Source: Streptomyces liliiviolaceus
GTDB taxonomy: Bacteria > Actinomycetota > Actinomycetes > Streptomycetales > Streptomycetaceae
NCBI RefSeq assembly: GCF_018070025.1
Contig: NZ_JAGPYQ010000001.1
Location: 6,262,001-6,326,000, forward strand
Reading direction: 5' to 3'
DNA length: 64,000 nucleotides
Position numbers and translations under genes: made by a program. Below the pieces are notes generated by a model. It worked only from the letters and a program-made list of their open reading frames with translations. It ran no database searches and was not told the DNA's origin. Each line of letters opens with the position of its first letter. The first letter of the stretch is position 1. Shown here piece by piece: positions 1-11,137 of the stretch.

Positions 1-462
1 GATACCGGCCACGGTCACGCCCGCCCCGCTGTCGATGTGCTGGGCGAGCATCTGACGCGGGTCCATGCGGTAGACGTGATCGGCGCCGAACACCGCCACG
101 TACTCGGGCTGTTCGTCGTACACGAGGTTCAGGGACTGCAGGATCGCGTCGGCGCTGCCCAGGTACCAGCGCGGGCCGAGGCGTTGCTGGGCCGGGACCG
201 GCGTCACGTAGTTGCCCAGCAGGCTGGACATCCGCCAGGTCGTGGTGACGTGCCGGTCGAGCGAGTGCGACTTGTACTGCGTCAGCACGCAGATGCGCAG
301 GATGTCCGCGTTCACGAGGTTCGACAGCACGAAGTCGACGAGGCGGTACGTGCCTCCGAACGTGACCGCTGGTTTGGCACGGTCCGCGGTGAGGGGCATC
401 AGGCGTTTGCCTTCCCCGCCCGCCAGCACGATCCCGAGCACCGAAGGTCCACCACGACGCAT
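1..462 (-). CDS. glgC: Glucose-1-phosphate adenylyltransferase, N-terminal part (gene runs off the left edge)
   Basis: GlgC makes ADP-glucose from ATP and glucose 1-phosphate, the committed step of bacterial glycogen synthesis. The 154 visible codons start at an ATG whose first base is 462 and begin [20 protein letters not shown]. This contains the nucleotidyltransferase signature GGxGxR near residues 16-20. Further on come KPAVTFGG, the [10 protein letters not shown] block, LTQYKSHSL and the [12 protein letters not shown] block, in the order usual for GlgC. The open frame continues past position 1, so roughly the last 250 residues are outside the window. It lies 51 bp downstream of glgA on the same strand, with a small hairpin between them, so the two are probably cotranscribed. 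Confidence 0.93.
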   Translation of the reverse strand, partial: MRRGGPSVLGIVLAGGEGKRLMPLTADRAKPAVTFGGTYRLVDFVLSNLVNADILRICVLTQYKSHSLDRHVTTTWRMSSLLGNYVTPVPAQQRLGPRWYLGSADAILQSLNLVYDEQPEYVAVFGADHVYRMDPRQMLAQHIDSGAGVTVAGI

Positions 463-490
463 GGCCGCTCCCCTAACCCTCATTGATCCG

Positions 491-510
491 GGCCTGCCTT
501 CCGGCAGGCC
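491..510 (-). terminator. Short hairpin between glgA and glgC
   Basis: There is a perfect 8-bp stem, GGCCTGCC/GGCAGGCC, around a TTCC loop. It starts just after the glgA stop on the transcribed strand. No T-run follows, so it may be a weak terminator, an attenuator or simply an mRNA-stabilising hairpin between the two glycogen genes. Confidence 0.35.
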
Positions 511-513
511 GGA

Positions 514-1665
514 CTACGCCTGTTTGAGGATCTCCTCGTAGAGCCGGACCGTCCGCCGGGCGACGGCGTCCCAGCCGAACTCCCCCACCGCGCGCTGCCG
601 TCCGGCCTCGCCCATCCGCCGGGCGGCCCCGGCATCCCCGAGGACCGAGTCCAGCGCCTGCGCGAGTCCTGTCTCGAAGTCCTCGTCCACGGACACCAGT
701 ACCCCGGTTTCACCGTCCTCAACGACCTCCGGGATGCCGCCGACCCGGGAGGCGACCACCGGGGTTCCGCAGGCCATCGCCTCAAGGTTGACGATGCCGA
801 GCGGTTCGTAGACCGAGGGACAGACGAACACGGCCGCGTGGGTGAGGAGTTGGATGACCTCGGGGCGGGGCAGCATCTGCGGGATCCAGTGCACGCCCTC
901 GCGGACCCGGCTCAGTTCCTCGAAGAGGACCCGGAACTCCTGGTCGATCTCGGGGGTGTCCGGCGCGCCCGCGCAGAGCACGACCTGTGCGGCGGGGTCG
1001 ATGTCGCGCACCGCGCGCAGCAGATGCGGCACACCCTTCTGCCGGGTGATGCGGCCCACGAACAGCACGTACGGGCGCGCGGTGTCGATGCCGAGCCGTT
1101 CCAGGACGTCCGTGCCGTGGTCGGGGCGGTAGAGGCTGGTGTCGATGCCGTTGTGCACGATGTGCACCTTCGCCGGGTCCAGGGACGGATAGCAGCCGAG
1201 GATGTCCTCGCGCATGGCACCGGAGACGGCGATCACCGCGTCGGCCGACTCGATCGCGGTGCGCTCGGCCCAGCTGGACAGGGCGTAACCGCCGCCCAGT
1301 TGCTCGGCCTTCCAGGGGCGCAGCGGCTCCAGCGAGTGGGCGGTCATGACGTGCGGGACGCCGAACTGCAGCTTCGCGAGGTGGCCGGCGAGGTTGGCGT
1401 ACCAGGTGTGCGAGTGGACGAGGTCGCGGTCCTCCAGCGCGGCCGCCATGGAGAGGTCCACGGAGAAGGTGCGCAGCGCGTCGTTGGCGCCGTCGAGCAC
1501 GGGCCAGGGCCGGTGCCGGACCACCCCGCCGCCGGCGCCCTCTCCCCAGCAGTGCACGCCCAGGTCGGTGAGGGGCCTCAGCTCCCGGGCGAGGAACTCG
1601 ACATGGACTCCCGCCCCGCCGTACACATCCGGCGGATATTCGCGGGTCAGCAGTCCCACTCGCAC
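514..1665 (-). CDS. glgA: Actinobacterial glycogen synthase / alpha-glucan glycosyltransferase (GT4 type)
   Basis: The protein (383 aa) is the GT-B fold glycogen synthase typical of actinobacteria, which transfers glucosyl units from ADP-glucose to alpha-1,4-glucan. It may also act as the maltose-1-phosphate synthase GlgM; sequence alone does not separate these. Visible features are the N-terminal REYPPDVYGGAGVHVE block, the central VHNGIDTSLYRP segment, FVGRITRQKG and the C-terminal CPSVYEPLGIVNLEAMACG signature that binds the nucleotide sugar. The frame is open upstream, but I chose the GTG at 1665 because it gives the family-standard start MRVGLLTREYPP and has an AGGGGG ribosome site just upstream. 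It is followed on the same strand by glgC. Confidence 0.9.
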   Translation of the reverse strand: MRVGLLTREYPPDVYGGAGVHVEFLARELRPLTDLGVHCWGEGAGGGVVRHRPWPVLDGANDALRTFSVDLSMAAALEDRDLVHSHTWYANLAGHLAKLQFGVPHVMTAHSLEPLRPWKAEQLGGGYALSSWAERTAIESADAVIAVSGAMREDILGCYPSLDPAKVHIVHNGIDTSLYRPDHGTDVLERLGIDTARPYVLFVGRITRQKGVPHLLRAVRDIDPAAQVVLCAGAPDTPEIDQEFRVLFEELSRVREGVHWIPQMLPRPEVIQLLTHAAVFVCPSVYEPLGIVNLEAMACGTPVVASRVGGIPEVVEDGETGVLVSVDEDFETGLAQALDSVLGDAGAARRMGEAGRQRAVGEFGWDAVARRTVRLYEEILKQA

Positions 1666-1702
1666 CCGGAACCCCCTGTCTCTGCGGCTGGTTCCCACAT
1701 GG

Positions 1703-2488
1703 TCACCCAGATGGGTCGGTCAGGGAAGAGCGCGGTGCCTGCGTGAAGCAGCAGTCCCCGCACAACCCGCCACCGGGTACCCGGTAATAGAGACAGCAAC
1801 TGCGCCGCCGAAAGGAAGTTCCGTCCCGGTTCCCGGTGTCCCTCAGGTCTGGGTGGTCGAGGAGTTCGGCGGTGAGCGCGCGTACGTGATCGCGTACGTC
1901 GGTACGGCCTCGGGCGGCGGCCCAGCCGTCGAGCAGGCGGGCGGTGCTCGCGAGGGCGGAGGCCGCGTTGCCCCACAGCAGCCCCGCGGCCACCGGGTGC
2001 CGGGCCCGCAGCGCCGCCGAGAGGGGCTCCAGGTGGCCGTGGTGCACGAGCCGCCGGATCGTCGCCGCGTCGCCGGGCAGCGCGCGCACCTCAGAGAGCC
2101 ACAGGTCGTCGGGGGCGCCGCCGTCGGCGTCCCAGTGCAGCAGGCGGGGATCGAGGTCGGGCACCCGTCCGTAGAGCACGGCCGCGCCCAGGGCCACCGA
2201 CCACAGCCGGGCGGCGAGCCCCTGCTGCGCCACGGACACCCCGACGCGCACCTCCGGCGCGGCCAGCAGCCGGACGACCTTGCGGACACGGAAGGTGAGC
2301 GGATCGGTCTCCTCGTCCCCCCGACACCCACAGGTGCCGCCCGGTGTCGCGTAGACCTCGGCGAGCGTCGGCAGCGGGGGCCGTCCGGCGCGCGGGCGCG
2401 GCCGTCCCGTGCGCAGGGCGAAGAAACCTTCGAGAGCGGCGAGCCGATCGAGGCCCGGATCGAGATTCACGAAGAACAAGTACACCAA
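1703..2488 (-). CDS. FhuF-like (2Fe-2S)-binding protein
   Basis: This 261-aa protein has the FhuF-type C-terminal iron-sulfur motif CC-x10-C-x2-C, seen as RRRSCCLYYRVPGGGLCGDCC near residues 229-249. In FhuF these four cysteines hold a 2Fe-2S cluster used to reduce ferric siderophores in the cytoplasm. The N-terminal two thirds contain no motif I can assign. The start is uncertain: TTG at 2488 is used, with a GTG directly after it, and neither has a clear Shine-Dalgarno sequence. It stands alone, downstream of the divergent DMT transporter promoter and upstream of glgA on the same strand with a 37-bp gap. A role in ferric reduction is inferred from the family; no siderophore gene lies nearby. 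Confidence 0.78.
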   Translation of the reverse strand: MVYLFFVNLDPGLDRLAALEGFFALRTGRPRPRAGRPPLPTLAEVYATPGGTCGCRGDEETDPLTFRVRKVVRLLAAPEVRVGVSVAQQGLAARLWSVALGAAVLYGRVPDLDPRLLHWDADGGAPDDLWLSEVRALPGDAATIRRLVHHGHLEPLSAALRARHPVAAGLLWGNAASALASTARLLDGWAAARGRTDVRDHVRALTAELLDHPDLRDTGNRDGTSFRRRSCCLYYRVPGGGLCGDCCFTQAPRSSLTDPSG

Positions 2489-2710
2489 GGGGGCATAACG
2501 GCGCCGGAGGGAGGGTTGTACTTCGTGTCACCCGACCTGGGGAGGACTCGGCCCAAGACGTACTCCATCGGCAGTAGGACCCAATGACTGCTCAGGTACG
2601 ACGACACGGGACCTTTCACAAGGGATCGTCATAACCATGGAAGCCGACCGTTCGCCGCACCGGACTCTGCACCCGCCGGAGCGCGTCCGCCACACGCAGA
2701 GGAGAGAGGC

Positions 2711-5647
<2,937 letters not shown>

Positions 5648-7087
5648 ATGAGCAACTCAGCGCAGATCGGCGTCACGGGACTCGCGGTGATGGGGCGCAA
5701 TCTCGCCCGTAACTTCGCGCGGAACGGATACGCCGTCGCCCTGCACAACCGGACGGCGGCGCGCACGCACGCGCTGGTGGAGGAGTTCGGCAGCGAGGGC
5801 GACTTCATCGCGACGGAGACGGCCAAGGAGTTCGTGGCCGCCCTTGAGCGGCCCCGCCGACTGGTGATCATGGTGAAGGCCGGCGAGCCCACCGACGCGG
5901 TGATCCAGGAGTTCGCCCCGCTCCTTGAGCCCGGCGACATGATCATCGATGGCGGCAACGCGCACTTCGCGGACACCCGGCGCCGGGAACGGGAGCTGCG
6001 CGAGCAGGGCATCCACTTCGTCGGCGCGGGCATCTCCGGCGGCGAGGAGGGCGCGCTCAACGGCCCCAGCATCATGCCGGGCGGTCCGGTCGAGTCGTAC
6101 GAGTCGCTGGGCCCGATGCTGGAGAAGATCTCCGCGAAGGCCGAGGACGGCTCTCCGTGCGTCACGCACGTCGGCCCCGACGGCGCCGGGCACTTCGTGA
6201 AGATGGTGCACAACGGCATCGAGTACGCCGACATGCAGCTGATCGGCGAGGCGTACCAGCTGCTGCGCGACGTGGCCGGCTACTCCCCCGCGCAGATCGC
6301 CGACATCTTCCGCACCTGGAACACCGGGCGGCTCGACTCGTACCTGATCGAGATCACCGCCGAGGTCCTGTCGCACGTGGACGCGGCGACGGGCAAGCCG
6401 TTCGTGGACGTGGTCCAGGACCAGGCCGAGCAGAAGGGCACGGGCCGCTGGACCGTGCAGATCGCCCTCGACCTGGGCGTTCCGGTGTCGGGTATCGCCG
6501 AGGCGGTCTTCGCCCGGTCGCTGTCGGGCCACAGCGCGCTGCGCGAGGCCTCCCGCGGGCTCGCCGGTCCCTCGGCGACGGCGCTGAGCGAGTCCGAGGC
6601 GTCGGCCTTCGCCGACCAGGTGGAGCAGGCGCTGTACGCGTCGAAGATCGTGTCCTACACGCAGGGCTTCCACGAGGTCTCGGCCGGCAGCGCCGAGTAC
6701 GACTGGAACATCGACCTGGGCGCGGTCGCCTCGATCTGGCGCGGGGGCTGCATCATCCGGGCGGCGTTCCTCGACCGGATCCGGGCCGCGTACGACGCGC
6801 GCGCGGATCTGCCGAGCCTGCTCTCCGACGACACGTTCGCGCAGGAGATCGCGGCGGCGCAGGACGACTGGCGCGCGGTGCTCGTCTCCGCCGTGCAGCA
6901 GGGCGTGCCGACTCCCGGGTTCGCGGCGGCGCTCGCCTACTACGACGCGCTGCGTGCGGAGCGGTTGCCCGCGGCGCTCACGCAGGGGCAGCGGGACTTC
7001 TTCGGGGCGCACACGTATCGGCGGACCGACCGCGAGGGGTCGTTCCACACGCTGTGGGGCGGGGACCGCTCCGAGGTCTCCGGCTGA
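5648..7087 (+). CDS. gnd: 6-phosphogluconate dehydrogenase, decarboxylating (NADP+)
   Basis: Gnd oxidatively decarboxylates 6-phosphogluconate to ribulose 5-phosphate, giving NADPH in the oxidative pentose phosphate pathway. The 479-aa length matches the long dimeric form. The Rossmann motif GLAVMGRNLARN lies at residues ~10-21 with the NADP-specific HNRT following the second beta strand. The family signature GAGISGGEEGALNGPSIMPG is near residues 128-147, and HNGIEYADMQLIGEAY and the C-terminal AHTYRRTDREGSFHTLW complete the active site. The ATG at 5648 has an AGGAG site 10 bp upstream. It is a single-gene unit closed by a strong terminator. Confidence 0.97.
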   Translation: MSNSAQIGVTGLAVMGRNLARNFARNGYAVALHNRTAARTHALVEEFGSEGDFIATETAKEFVAALERPRRLVIMVKAGEPTDAVIQEFAPLLEPGDMIIDGGNAHFADTRRRERELREQGIHFVGAGISGGEEGALNGPSIMPGGPVESYESLGPMLEKISAKAEDGSPCVTHVGPDGAGHFVKMVHNGIEYADMQLIGEAYQLLRDVAGYSPAQIADIFRTWNTGRLDSYLIEITAEVLSHVDAATGKPFVDVVQDQAEQKGTGRWTVQIALDLGVPVSGIAEAVFARSLSGHSALREASRGLAGPSATALSESEASAFADQVEQALYASKIVSYTQGFHEVSAGSAEYDWNIDLGAVASIWRGGCIIRAAFLDRIRAAYDARADLPSLLSDDTFAQEIAAAQDDWRAVLVSAVQQGVPTPGFAAALAYYDALRAERLPAALTQGQRDFFGAHTYRRTDREGSFHTLWGGDRSEVSG

Positions 7088-7192
7088 CGCCTGCGGGGGT
7101 GAAGGGCTGAGGGTTCGTTGCGGGGTGCGGGTGCGTGGGGGCTGAGCGCGCCCCGCGGCGGAGCCGCACGATGTCACAGCCCCGCGCCCCTG

Positions 7193-7238
7193 AAAGGGGC
7201 CGGTGGCGAGGCGTTCACGCCTCGCCACCGGCCCCTTT
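7193..7238. terminator. Strong rho-independent terminator after gnd
   Basis: A perfect 21-bp inverted repeat (7193-7213 with 7218-7238) surrounds a TTCA loop. It is A-rich at one foot and T-rich at the other, so it can work in both directions between gnd and the minus-strand gene at 7251. A 21-bp perfect stem is long even for Streptomyces. Confidence 0.85.
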
Positions 7239-7250
7239 TCGTGGCCGTCT

Positions 7251-7445
7251 CTAGCCCAACGGGTCCGGCTGGGGCTCCGGGGACGGGGTCGGGTCCGGGC
7301 CGGGGGCCGGGCGCGGCGGCGGGCCGGGGACCGGACGGGGCGTCGGGGTCGGCACCGGGTCCGGTTCCGGGAAGGGCTGCGGCCGGTCCGGGCCCGGACC
7401 GGGCGTGGGATCCGGATGTACGGGGTCGGGGAACGGTTGCGTCAT
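7251..7445 (-). CDS. Small proline-rich protein, function unknown
   Basis: The predicted product is 64 aa and is built almost entirely of Pro, Asp, Gly, Glu and Thr (for example TPTPRPVPGPPPRPAPGPD). It has no signal peptide, cysteine or membrane segment and should be unstructured. Support for translation comes from a GGAGG site followed by two in-frame ATG codons; the second (7445) has the better spacing of 5 nt, and the first would start at 7448. The gene ends just before the gnd terminator. Its composition could also arise from a GC-rich spacer, so it is only moderately sure. Confidence 0.5.
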   Translation of the reverse strand: MTQPFPDPVHPDPTPGPGPDRPQPFPEPDPVPTPTPRPVPGPPPRPAPGPDPTPSPEPQPDPLG

Positions 7446-7586
7446 CATGTCCTCCAGCCAGAGGGAACGTCGGCTCTGGACTTCTCCCCCGCGTACCCGG
7501 CTCCCGCGCACCCACTCACTCGGTCGCGGTCCGAACGGGGCCCATGTGGCCCCGTTGGGGGGGCCGGGCCCCGGCAAGGGGTTCGC

Positions 7587-7931
7587 TCAGAACCGCCCAG
7601 GGTGCGCCTCAAGCCACCCCTTCGCCGCGCTCAGCAGGGCGGGGTCGGCCACCGGCGCCTCCGCAGGGTGCCGCTCGGCCCACTTCACGACGTACGGGCA
7701 GAGCGGCGCGACCGGCACGCCCTCGCGCTCGGAGATCGCGTACAGCTCACGAGCGAGGGTGCCCGCGATGCCCTTGCCCTCATGGGCGGACTCCACGGTG
7801 GTGTGCACCGGGACGAGGGCGGGGGTGGGGCTTTCGAGGACGAAGTACGCGATGCGACCCGCCACTTCGTCGCCGGCGTACGCCTCCAGGAGGCCGCGGC
7901 CCCGGTCGTCGCGGATGGTGATGTCGCTCAT
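7587..7931 (-). CDS. GNAT-family N-acetyltransferase (YjdJ-like)
   Basis: A 114-aa single-domain protein of the short GNAT subgroup related to E. coli YjdJ. The acetyl-CoA-binding region is HTTVESAHEGKGIAGTLARE at residues ~43-62, with the pyrophosphate-binding loop EGKGIAG. The C-terminal VAPLCPYVVKWAERHPE block is also typical of the subgroup. The acceptor is unknown. An ATG at 7931 is preceded by a GAGGAG site. It lies just upstream of the proline-rich gene and downstream of panD, all on the minus strand, with gaps of more than 55 bp that make strict operon membership uncertain. A second YjdJ-like protein is encoded at 11580-11888. Confidence 0.85.
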   Translation of the reverse strand: MSDITIRDDRGRGLLEAYAGDEVAGRIAYFVLESPTPALVPVHTTVESAHEGKGIAGTLARELYAISEREGVPVAPLCPYVVKWAERHPAEAPVADPALLSAAKGWLEAHPGRF

Positions 7932-7987
7932 GGATTCTCCTCGTGGGTACGGGAACCGATGCGGATGCTGTGCGGATGCGATGCGGG

Positions 7988-8410
7988 TCAGGCCGCCGGG
8001 ACGGCTTGCGGGCTCCGCTGCTGGTCCGAGCCCGGTACCGGCTCGGACGGGTCCGAGCCGAGCGACACGATCCGGTTGTCTCCGTCCACGTGCACGACCC
8101 GCGGCTTCAGCGCACGGGCCTCGGCATCGGAGACCTGCGCGTAGCTGATGAGGATCACCAGATCGCCGGGGTGCACGAGGTGGGCAGCGGCGCCGTTGAT
8201 GCCGATGACCCCCGAGCCGCGCTCACCCTCGATGACGTACGTCTCCAGACGGGCGCCGTTGGTGATGTCGACGATGTGGACCAGCTCACCGGGCAGCAGG
8301 TCGGCGGCGTCGAGGAGATCGGCGTCGACGGTGACGGACCCGACGTAGTGCAGGTCGGCCTGGGTGACGGTGGCACGGTGGATCTTGGACTTGAACAGAG
8401 TACGCAGCAC
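7988..8410 (-). CDS. panD: Aspartate 1-decarboxylase proenzyme
   Basis: PanD converts L-aspartate to beta-alanine for pantothenate and coenzyme A synthesis. The 140-aa proenzyme self-cleaves to create its pyruvoyl cofactor; the cleavage site is the conserved Gly-Ser at residues 24-25 in HYVGSVTVD. The start [20 protein letters not shown] and the later [19 protein letters not shown] and [13 protein letters not shown] blocks are diagnostic. The start is a GTG at 8410 with an AGGAG site 6 nt upstream. The ~25 C-terminal residues after RIVSLG are extra and Pro/Ser-rich. No other pantothenate gene is nearby. Confidence 0.95.
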   Translation of the reverse strand: MLRTLFKSKIHRATVTQADLHYVGSVTVDADLLDAADLLPGELVHIVDITNGARLETYVIEGERGSGVIGINGAAAHLVHPGDLVILISYAQVSDAEARALKPRVVHVDGDNRIVSLGSDPSEPVPGSDQQRSPQAVPAA

Positions 8411-8540
8411 TTCGGACTCCTAGAAGACAGCTCCCCGCTAGCTTTCTGCAGGTCAGGGGCGTACTTCACTGTACAGCGGCGGGTCTTCGGCTCAAAGACC
8501 CACCAGAGCCGACGTCGACGACGGGCTGACCGGCCGCAAG

Positions 8541-8577
8541 CCGCGAGGAGGCCGGCCGCCGGCCGCGAGGAGGCCGG
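8541..8577. repeat. GC-rich direct repeat upstream of panD
   Basis: A 15-bp unit, CCGCGAGGAGGCCGG, occurs twice (8541-8555 and 8563-8577), followed by related GGTCGGCGGC/GCCGGTCGGC sequence. It lies in the spacer between panD and the YcaC-like gene and looks like slipped-strand duplication or transcript-end structure. Confidence 0.5.
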
Positions 8578-8644
8578 TCGGCGGCAGGCGCCGGTCGGCG
8601 ACGGGCAGTGTCCGCCGCAGACGGGCGCCCGCTCCCCAGCCGGG

Positions 8645-9304
8645 TCAGATGCTGTTTCCGGCGCGTCCCGTCGCGAGGAGCTGCGTCTCCCAGGCGAAGG
8701 CGACGCCGGTGGCGCCTCCGTGCTCAAGCAGCACCTCGGTCATGGCCGAGATGGTCTTCTCGCGCGCCCAGTCGCGCTGCCACTCACTCGCCACGGCCGT
8801 CCAGGTGATCGGTACCACTCCCGCCTGGACCATGCGCTGCACGGCCATGTCATGCGCTTCCTTCGAGGCGCCGCCCGAGGCGTCGGTGACGACGAAGACA
8901 TCGAAGCCCTCGCCCGCCGCCTGTATCGCCGGCATCGCGACGCAGATCTCCGTCCAGAGGCCGGCGATGATCAGCTTCTTGCGGCCGGTCGCCTTGACGG
9001 CGTCGACGACGCGCTCGTCCTCCCAGGTGTTGATGAGCGTGCGGTTGATCGGCTTCTGCTCCGGAAAAACGTCCTGCAGCCCCTTGATGAGGTAGCCGCC
9101 GCGCTCCTCCAGGACGGTCGTCAGGATGGTCGGCACGTCGAACAGCTTGGCGGTCTTGGCCAGGGCGACAACGTTGTTCACGATCATCGTGGGTTCGTGG
9201 CTGTTCAGGTTGGCGAACTGGAACGGCTGGTGGTCGATCAGGACGACCACACTTTCCTCGGGCGTCAGCAGCGCCTGCAGTCCGGACTTCGTTCCATTGC
9301 TCAT
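8645..9304 (-). CDS. YcaC-like isochorismatase-family cysteine hydrolase
   Basis: This 219-aa protein belongs to the isochorismatase-like alpha/beta superfamily, nearest in pattern to the octameric YcaC group whose substrate is not established. The presumed catalytic Asp is in VVVLIDHQPFQFAN (residue ~24) and the nucleophilic Cys is in LWTEICVAMPAIQ (residue ~120); the conserved cis-peptide region and TDASGGASKEAHDMAVQRM also fit. It starts at an ATG at 9304 with a GGAGAGGGA site. Two GTTG-N6-CAAC-type sites lie 40-83 bp upstream, matching those before the pirin, MarR and monooxygenase genes, so MarR control is likely. YcaC-like genes respond to electrophile or oxidative stress in several bacteria. 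Confidence 0.88.
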   Translation of the reverse strand: MSNGTKSGLQALLTPEESVVVLIDHQPFQFANLNSHEPTMIVNNVVALAKTAKLFDVPTILTTVLEERGGYLIKGLQDVFPEQKPINRTLINTWEDERVVDAVKATGRKKLIIAGLWTEICVAMPAIQAAGEGFDVFVVTDASGGASKEAHDMAVQRMVQAGVVPITWTAVASEWQRDWAREKTISAMTEVLLEHGGATGVAFAWETQLLATGRAGNSI

Positions 9305-9343
9305 GGGGTCCCTCTCCGGGATGACGATCCGTCCGATTAAGTG

Positions 9344-9387
9344 GTTGACGCGTCATCTACATTAGCATCGGCGGTTGATGTGTCAAC
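9344..9387. promoter_or_regulatory. Two candidate MarR operator sites upstream of the YcaC-like gene
   Basis: GTTG-ATGTGT-CAAC at 9374-9387 is part of the 16-bp palindrome GGTTGATGTGTCAACC. GTTG-ACGCGT-CATC at 9344-9357 is a near copy with one changed base and contains the palindrome TGACGCGTCA. The two are spaced 30 bp apart, about three DNA turns, as expected for side-by-side dimer binding. Confidence 0.65.
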
Positions 9388-9467
9388 CAAATGCGCCTTG
9401 CCCGCGCACTCCCAACTCCCTTGCAGCGAAAGGCAGTTCATCTCTGACGTGCCCTTCGTCAGGGAGG

Positions 9468-10457
9468 TCAGCGGGTCGGCGGGTTCCGGCGCGGTCTGAT
9501 GACGGCGTTCGGCAGAGCCGGTGCGGGCAGGGGGCCGCCGGGGAAGTCCTCGATGACACCGAAGCGGTCGGAGGAGGCCTCCCACTCCTCGCGGGCCTGC
9601 ACCACGTCCTCGTGACTGCGGCCGACGAAGTTCCACCACATGACGATCTCCTCACCGAAGGGAGGACCTCCGATGAGGACGGCCCGCGCCGGGGCGTCGG
9701 TCTCGTTCACCATCGTCAGGGTGTCGGCGCCGCTGGGCACGTAACCGAGTTCGGCGGGCCGCAGCACGGTGTCGATCAAGCGGATGTCTCCGGTGTCCAC
9801 GAGGAGGCCGTGCTCGAACGTCGCGTCCACGGCGAGGGTGAGCGTCGCGCGGGGTTCGATGACGATCTCGGCGCCGAGCAGCGGCGTGAAGGTCCGGACC
9901 GGGGAGGTCCGGCCGGCGAGCGAGCCCAGGAAGACCCTGATCCCGGCCCCGTCGACCTGCGCGGGTTCGGGCACGTAGTGCTGGAAGTCCCGGGCGGCGT
10001 GGCGGTGTTCTCCGGGCAGCGCGACCCACAACTGGACGCCGTGGAGGACGGTGGTGTCCGGGGTGGAGACCTCCGAGTGGGCGATGCCGTGTCCGCCGGT
10101 CATCAGGTTCATCTCGCCGGGCCGGATGAAGGCGTGGGTGCCGAGGGTGTCGCGGTGTTCGACCTCGCCGCTGAACAGCCAGCTCACCGTCTGGAGTCCG
10201 GTGTGCGGATGCGGGGGCATGTTCATACCCCCCGAGACGGCGACCTCGTGCGGGCCGTAGTGATCGGCGAAGCACCAGGCACCGATGAGTGTGCGCGCCC
10301 GCTGGGGCAGCGTCCGCCGCACGCGCAGCGCACGCGGGCCCCCGAGCGGGACGTCACGCGCCGACAGGACATCGACCGCGGGGGCCTGCGCCGGCCGGTC
10401 GCCTTCGACGAGTTCACCGCAGCGCAGAGCAGCGACATCGGTTTCCGCGTTGCTCAT
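9468..10457 (-). CDS. Pirin-family cupin protein
   Basis: A bicupin protein of ~329 aa. The N-terminal cupin has the pirin metal-binding signature MNMPPHPHTGLQTVSWLF with HPHTG, followed by GEVEHRDTLG and MTGGHGIAHSE, which together supply three His and one Glu ligand. The C-terminal cupin carries GGPPFGEEIVMWWNFVGRS, also typical of pirins. Bacterial pirins can act as quercetinases or as redox-sensing regulators; which applies here cannot be told. I chose the ATG at 10457 because a GGGAGGGG site lies about 8 nt upstream; the frame extends to 10475. A GTTG-N6-CAAC operator sits at 10482-10495, and the gene is divergent from an AhpD-like gene. Confidence 0.9.
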   Translation of the reverse strand: MSNAETDVAALRCGELVEGDRPAQAPAVDVLSARDVPLGGPRALRVRRTLPQRARTLIGAWCFADHYGPHEVAVSGGMNMPPHPHTGLQTVSWLFSGEVEHRDTLGTHAFIRPGEMNLMTGGHGIAHSEVSTPDTTVLHGVQLWVALPGEHRHAARDFQHYVPEPAQVDGAGIRVFLGSLAGRTSPVRTFTPLLGAEIVIEPRATLTLAVDATFEHGLLVDTGDIRLIDTVLRPAELGYVPSGADTLTMVNETDAPARAVLIGGPPFGEEIVMWWNFVGRSHEDVVQAREEWEASSDRFGVIEDFPGGPLPAPALPNAVIRPRRNPPTR

Positions 10458-10481
10458 GGAGAGCCCCTCCCGCACGATTTG

Positions 10482-10495
10482 GTTGTCACGTCAAC
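10482..10495. promoter_or_regulatory. Candidate MarR operator in the pirin / AhpD-like divergent promoter
   Basis: GTTG-TCACGT-CAAC matches the GTTG-N6-CAAC pattern found at four other promoters in this 3.3-kb island. It lies 25 bp upstream of the pirin start and 96 bp upstream of the divergent gene, so it may govern both. Confidence 0.6.
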
Positions 10496-10590
10496 TAGGA
10501 TGGCACAGGACGGGCCGACGGCCCAAGCACCCGCACCCGCACCCGCACGAACACGGGCCACTCCGAGCGTGGCCCGAAGGAGGCCCCGCC

Positions 10591-11079
10591 GTGAGCGACC
10601 GCACCCACAGCTCCGAGCCCCGCAGGATCTTCATCGACAAACAGAGCCCCAAGGCCTTCCACGCCCTGGTGCAGGTCTCGGAGACGGTCCGGGCGACAGC
10701 CTCCGAGGCCGGGCTCGACCGCACCACCGTGGAGCTGATCAACCTCCGCGTGTCGCAACTCAACGGCTGCGCCTACTGCTTGGACACGCACACCCGAGCG
10801 GCCCTGCGCGCCGGTGAATCGCCGCGGAGACTCGGAGTCCTCAGCGCATGGCGGGACACCGACCTGTTCACTCCCCCGGAGCGCGCCGCCCTTGCGCTGG
10901 CCGAGGCCACGACCGATCCGGTGGATGCCGCGGCAGGGACCTCGGCCTTCGAAGCCGCCCGACAGGTCCTCTCCGAGGACCAGATCTCAGCCGCGATCTG
11001 GGTGGCGGTCACCATCAACGCGTTCAACCGCGTGTCGGTCATGAGCAAGCATCCCGTCCGGCCGCCGCACGACGAGTAG
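10591..11079 (+). CDS. Carboxymuconolactone decarboxylase (AhpD-like) family protein
   Basis: The 162-aa product carries the AhpD-type redox motif NGCAYCLDTHTRAAL (C-x2-C with a downstream His) at residues ~54-68. In AhpD-like proteins these cysteines give peroxidase or disulfide-relay activity; decarboxylation of gamma-carboxymuconolactone is the other known role but lacks context here. A GTG at 10591 is preceded by GAAGGAGG with good spacing, which is why the upstream part of the open frame is left out. It is divergent from the pirin gene and shares its operator region. A role in peroxide or quinone stress fits the neighbourhood. Confidence 0.88.
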   Translation: MSDRTHSSEPRRIFIDKQSPKAFHALVQVSETVRATASEAGLDRTTVELINLRVSQLNGCAYCLDTHTRAALRAGESPRRLGVLSAWRDTDLFTPPERAALALAEATTDPVDAAAGTSAFEAARQVLSEDQISAAIWVAVTINAFNRVSVMSKHPVRPPHDE

Positions 11080-11137
11080 CGGCGGCCGGGCTCTGCCCCT
11101 CGCCACGGGCTGCCCCTCGCCGCGGGCGGCGGCCGCG

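Noticed and set aside
838..2587. Plus-strand frames opposite glgA and the FhuF-like gene
   Set aside because: Composition is Arg/Gly/Val-rich with no family motif, while the minus-strand genes are clear.
5648..7087. Minus-strand 523-codon frame opposite gnd
   Set aside because: It is the complement shadow of a textbook gnd gene and has no motif.
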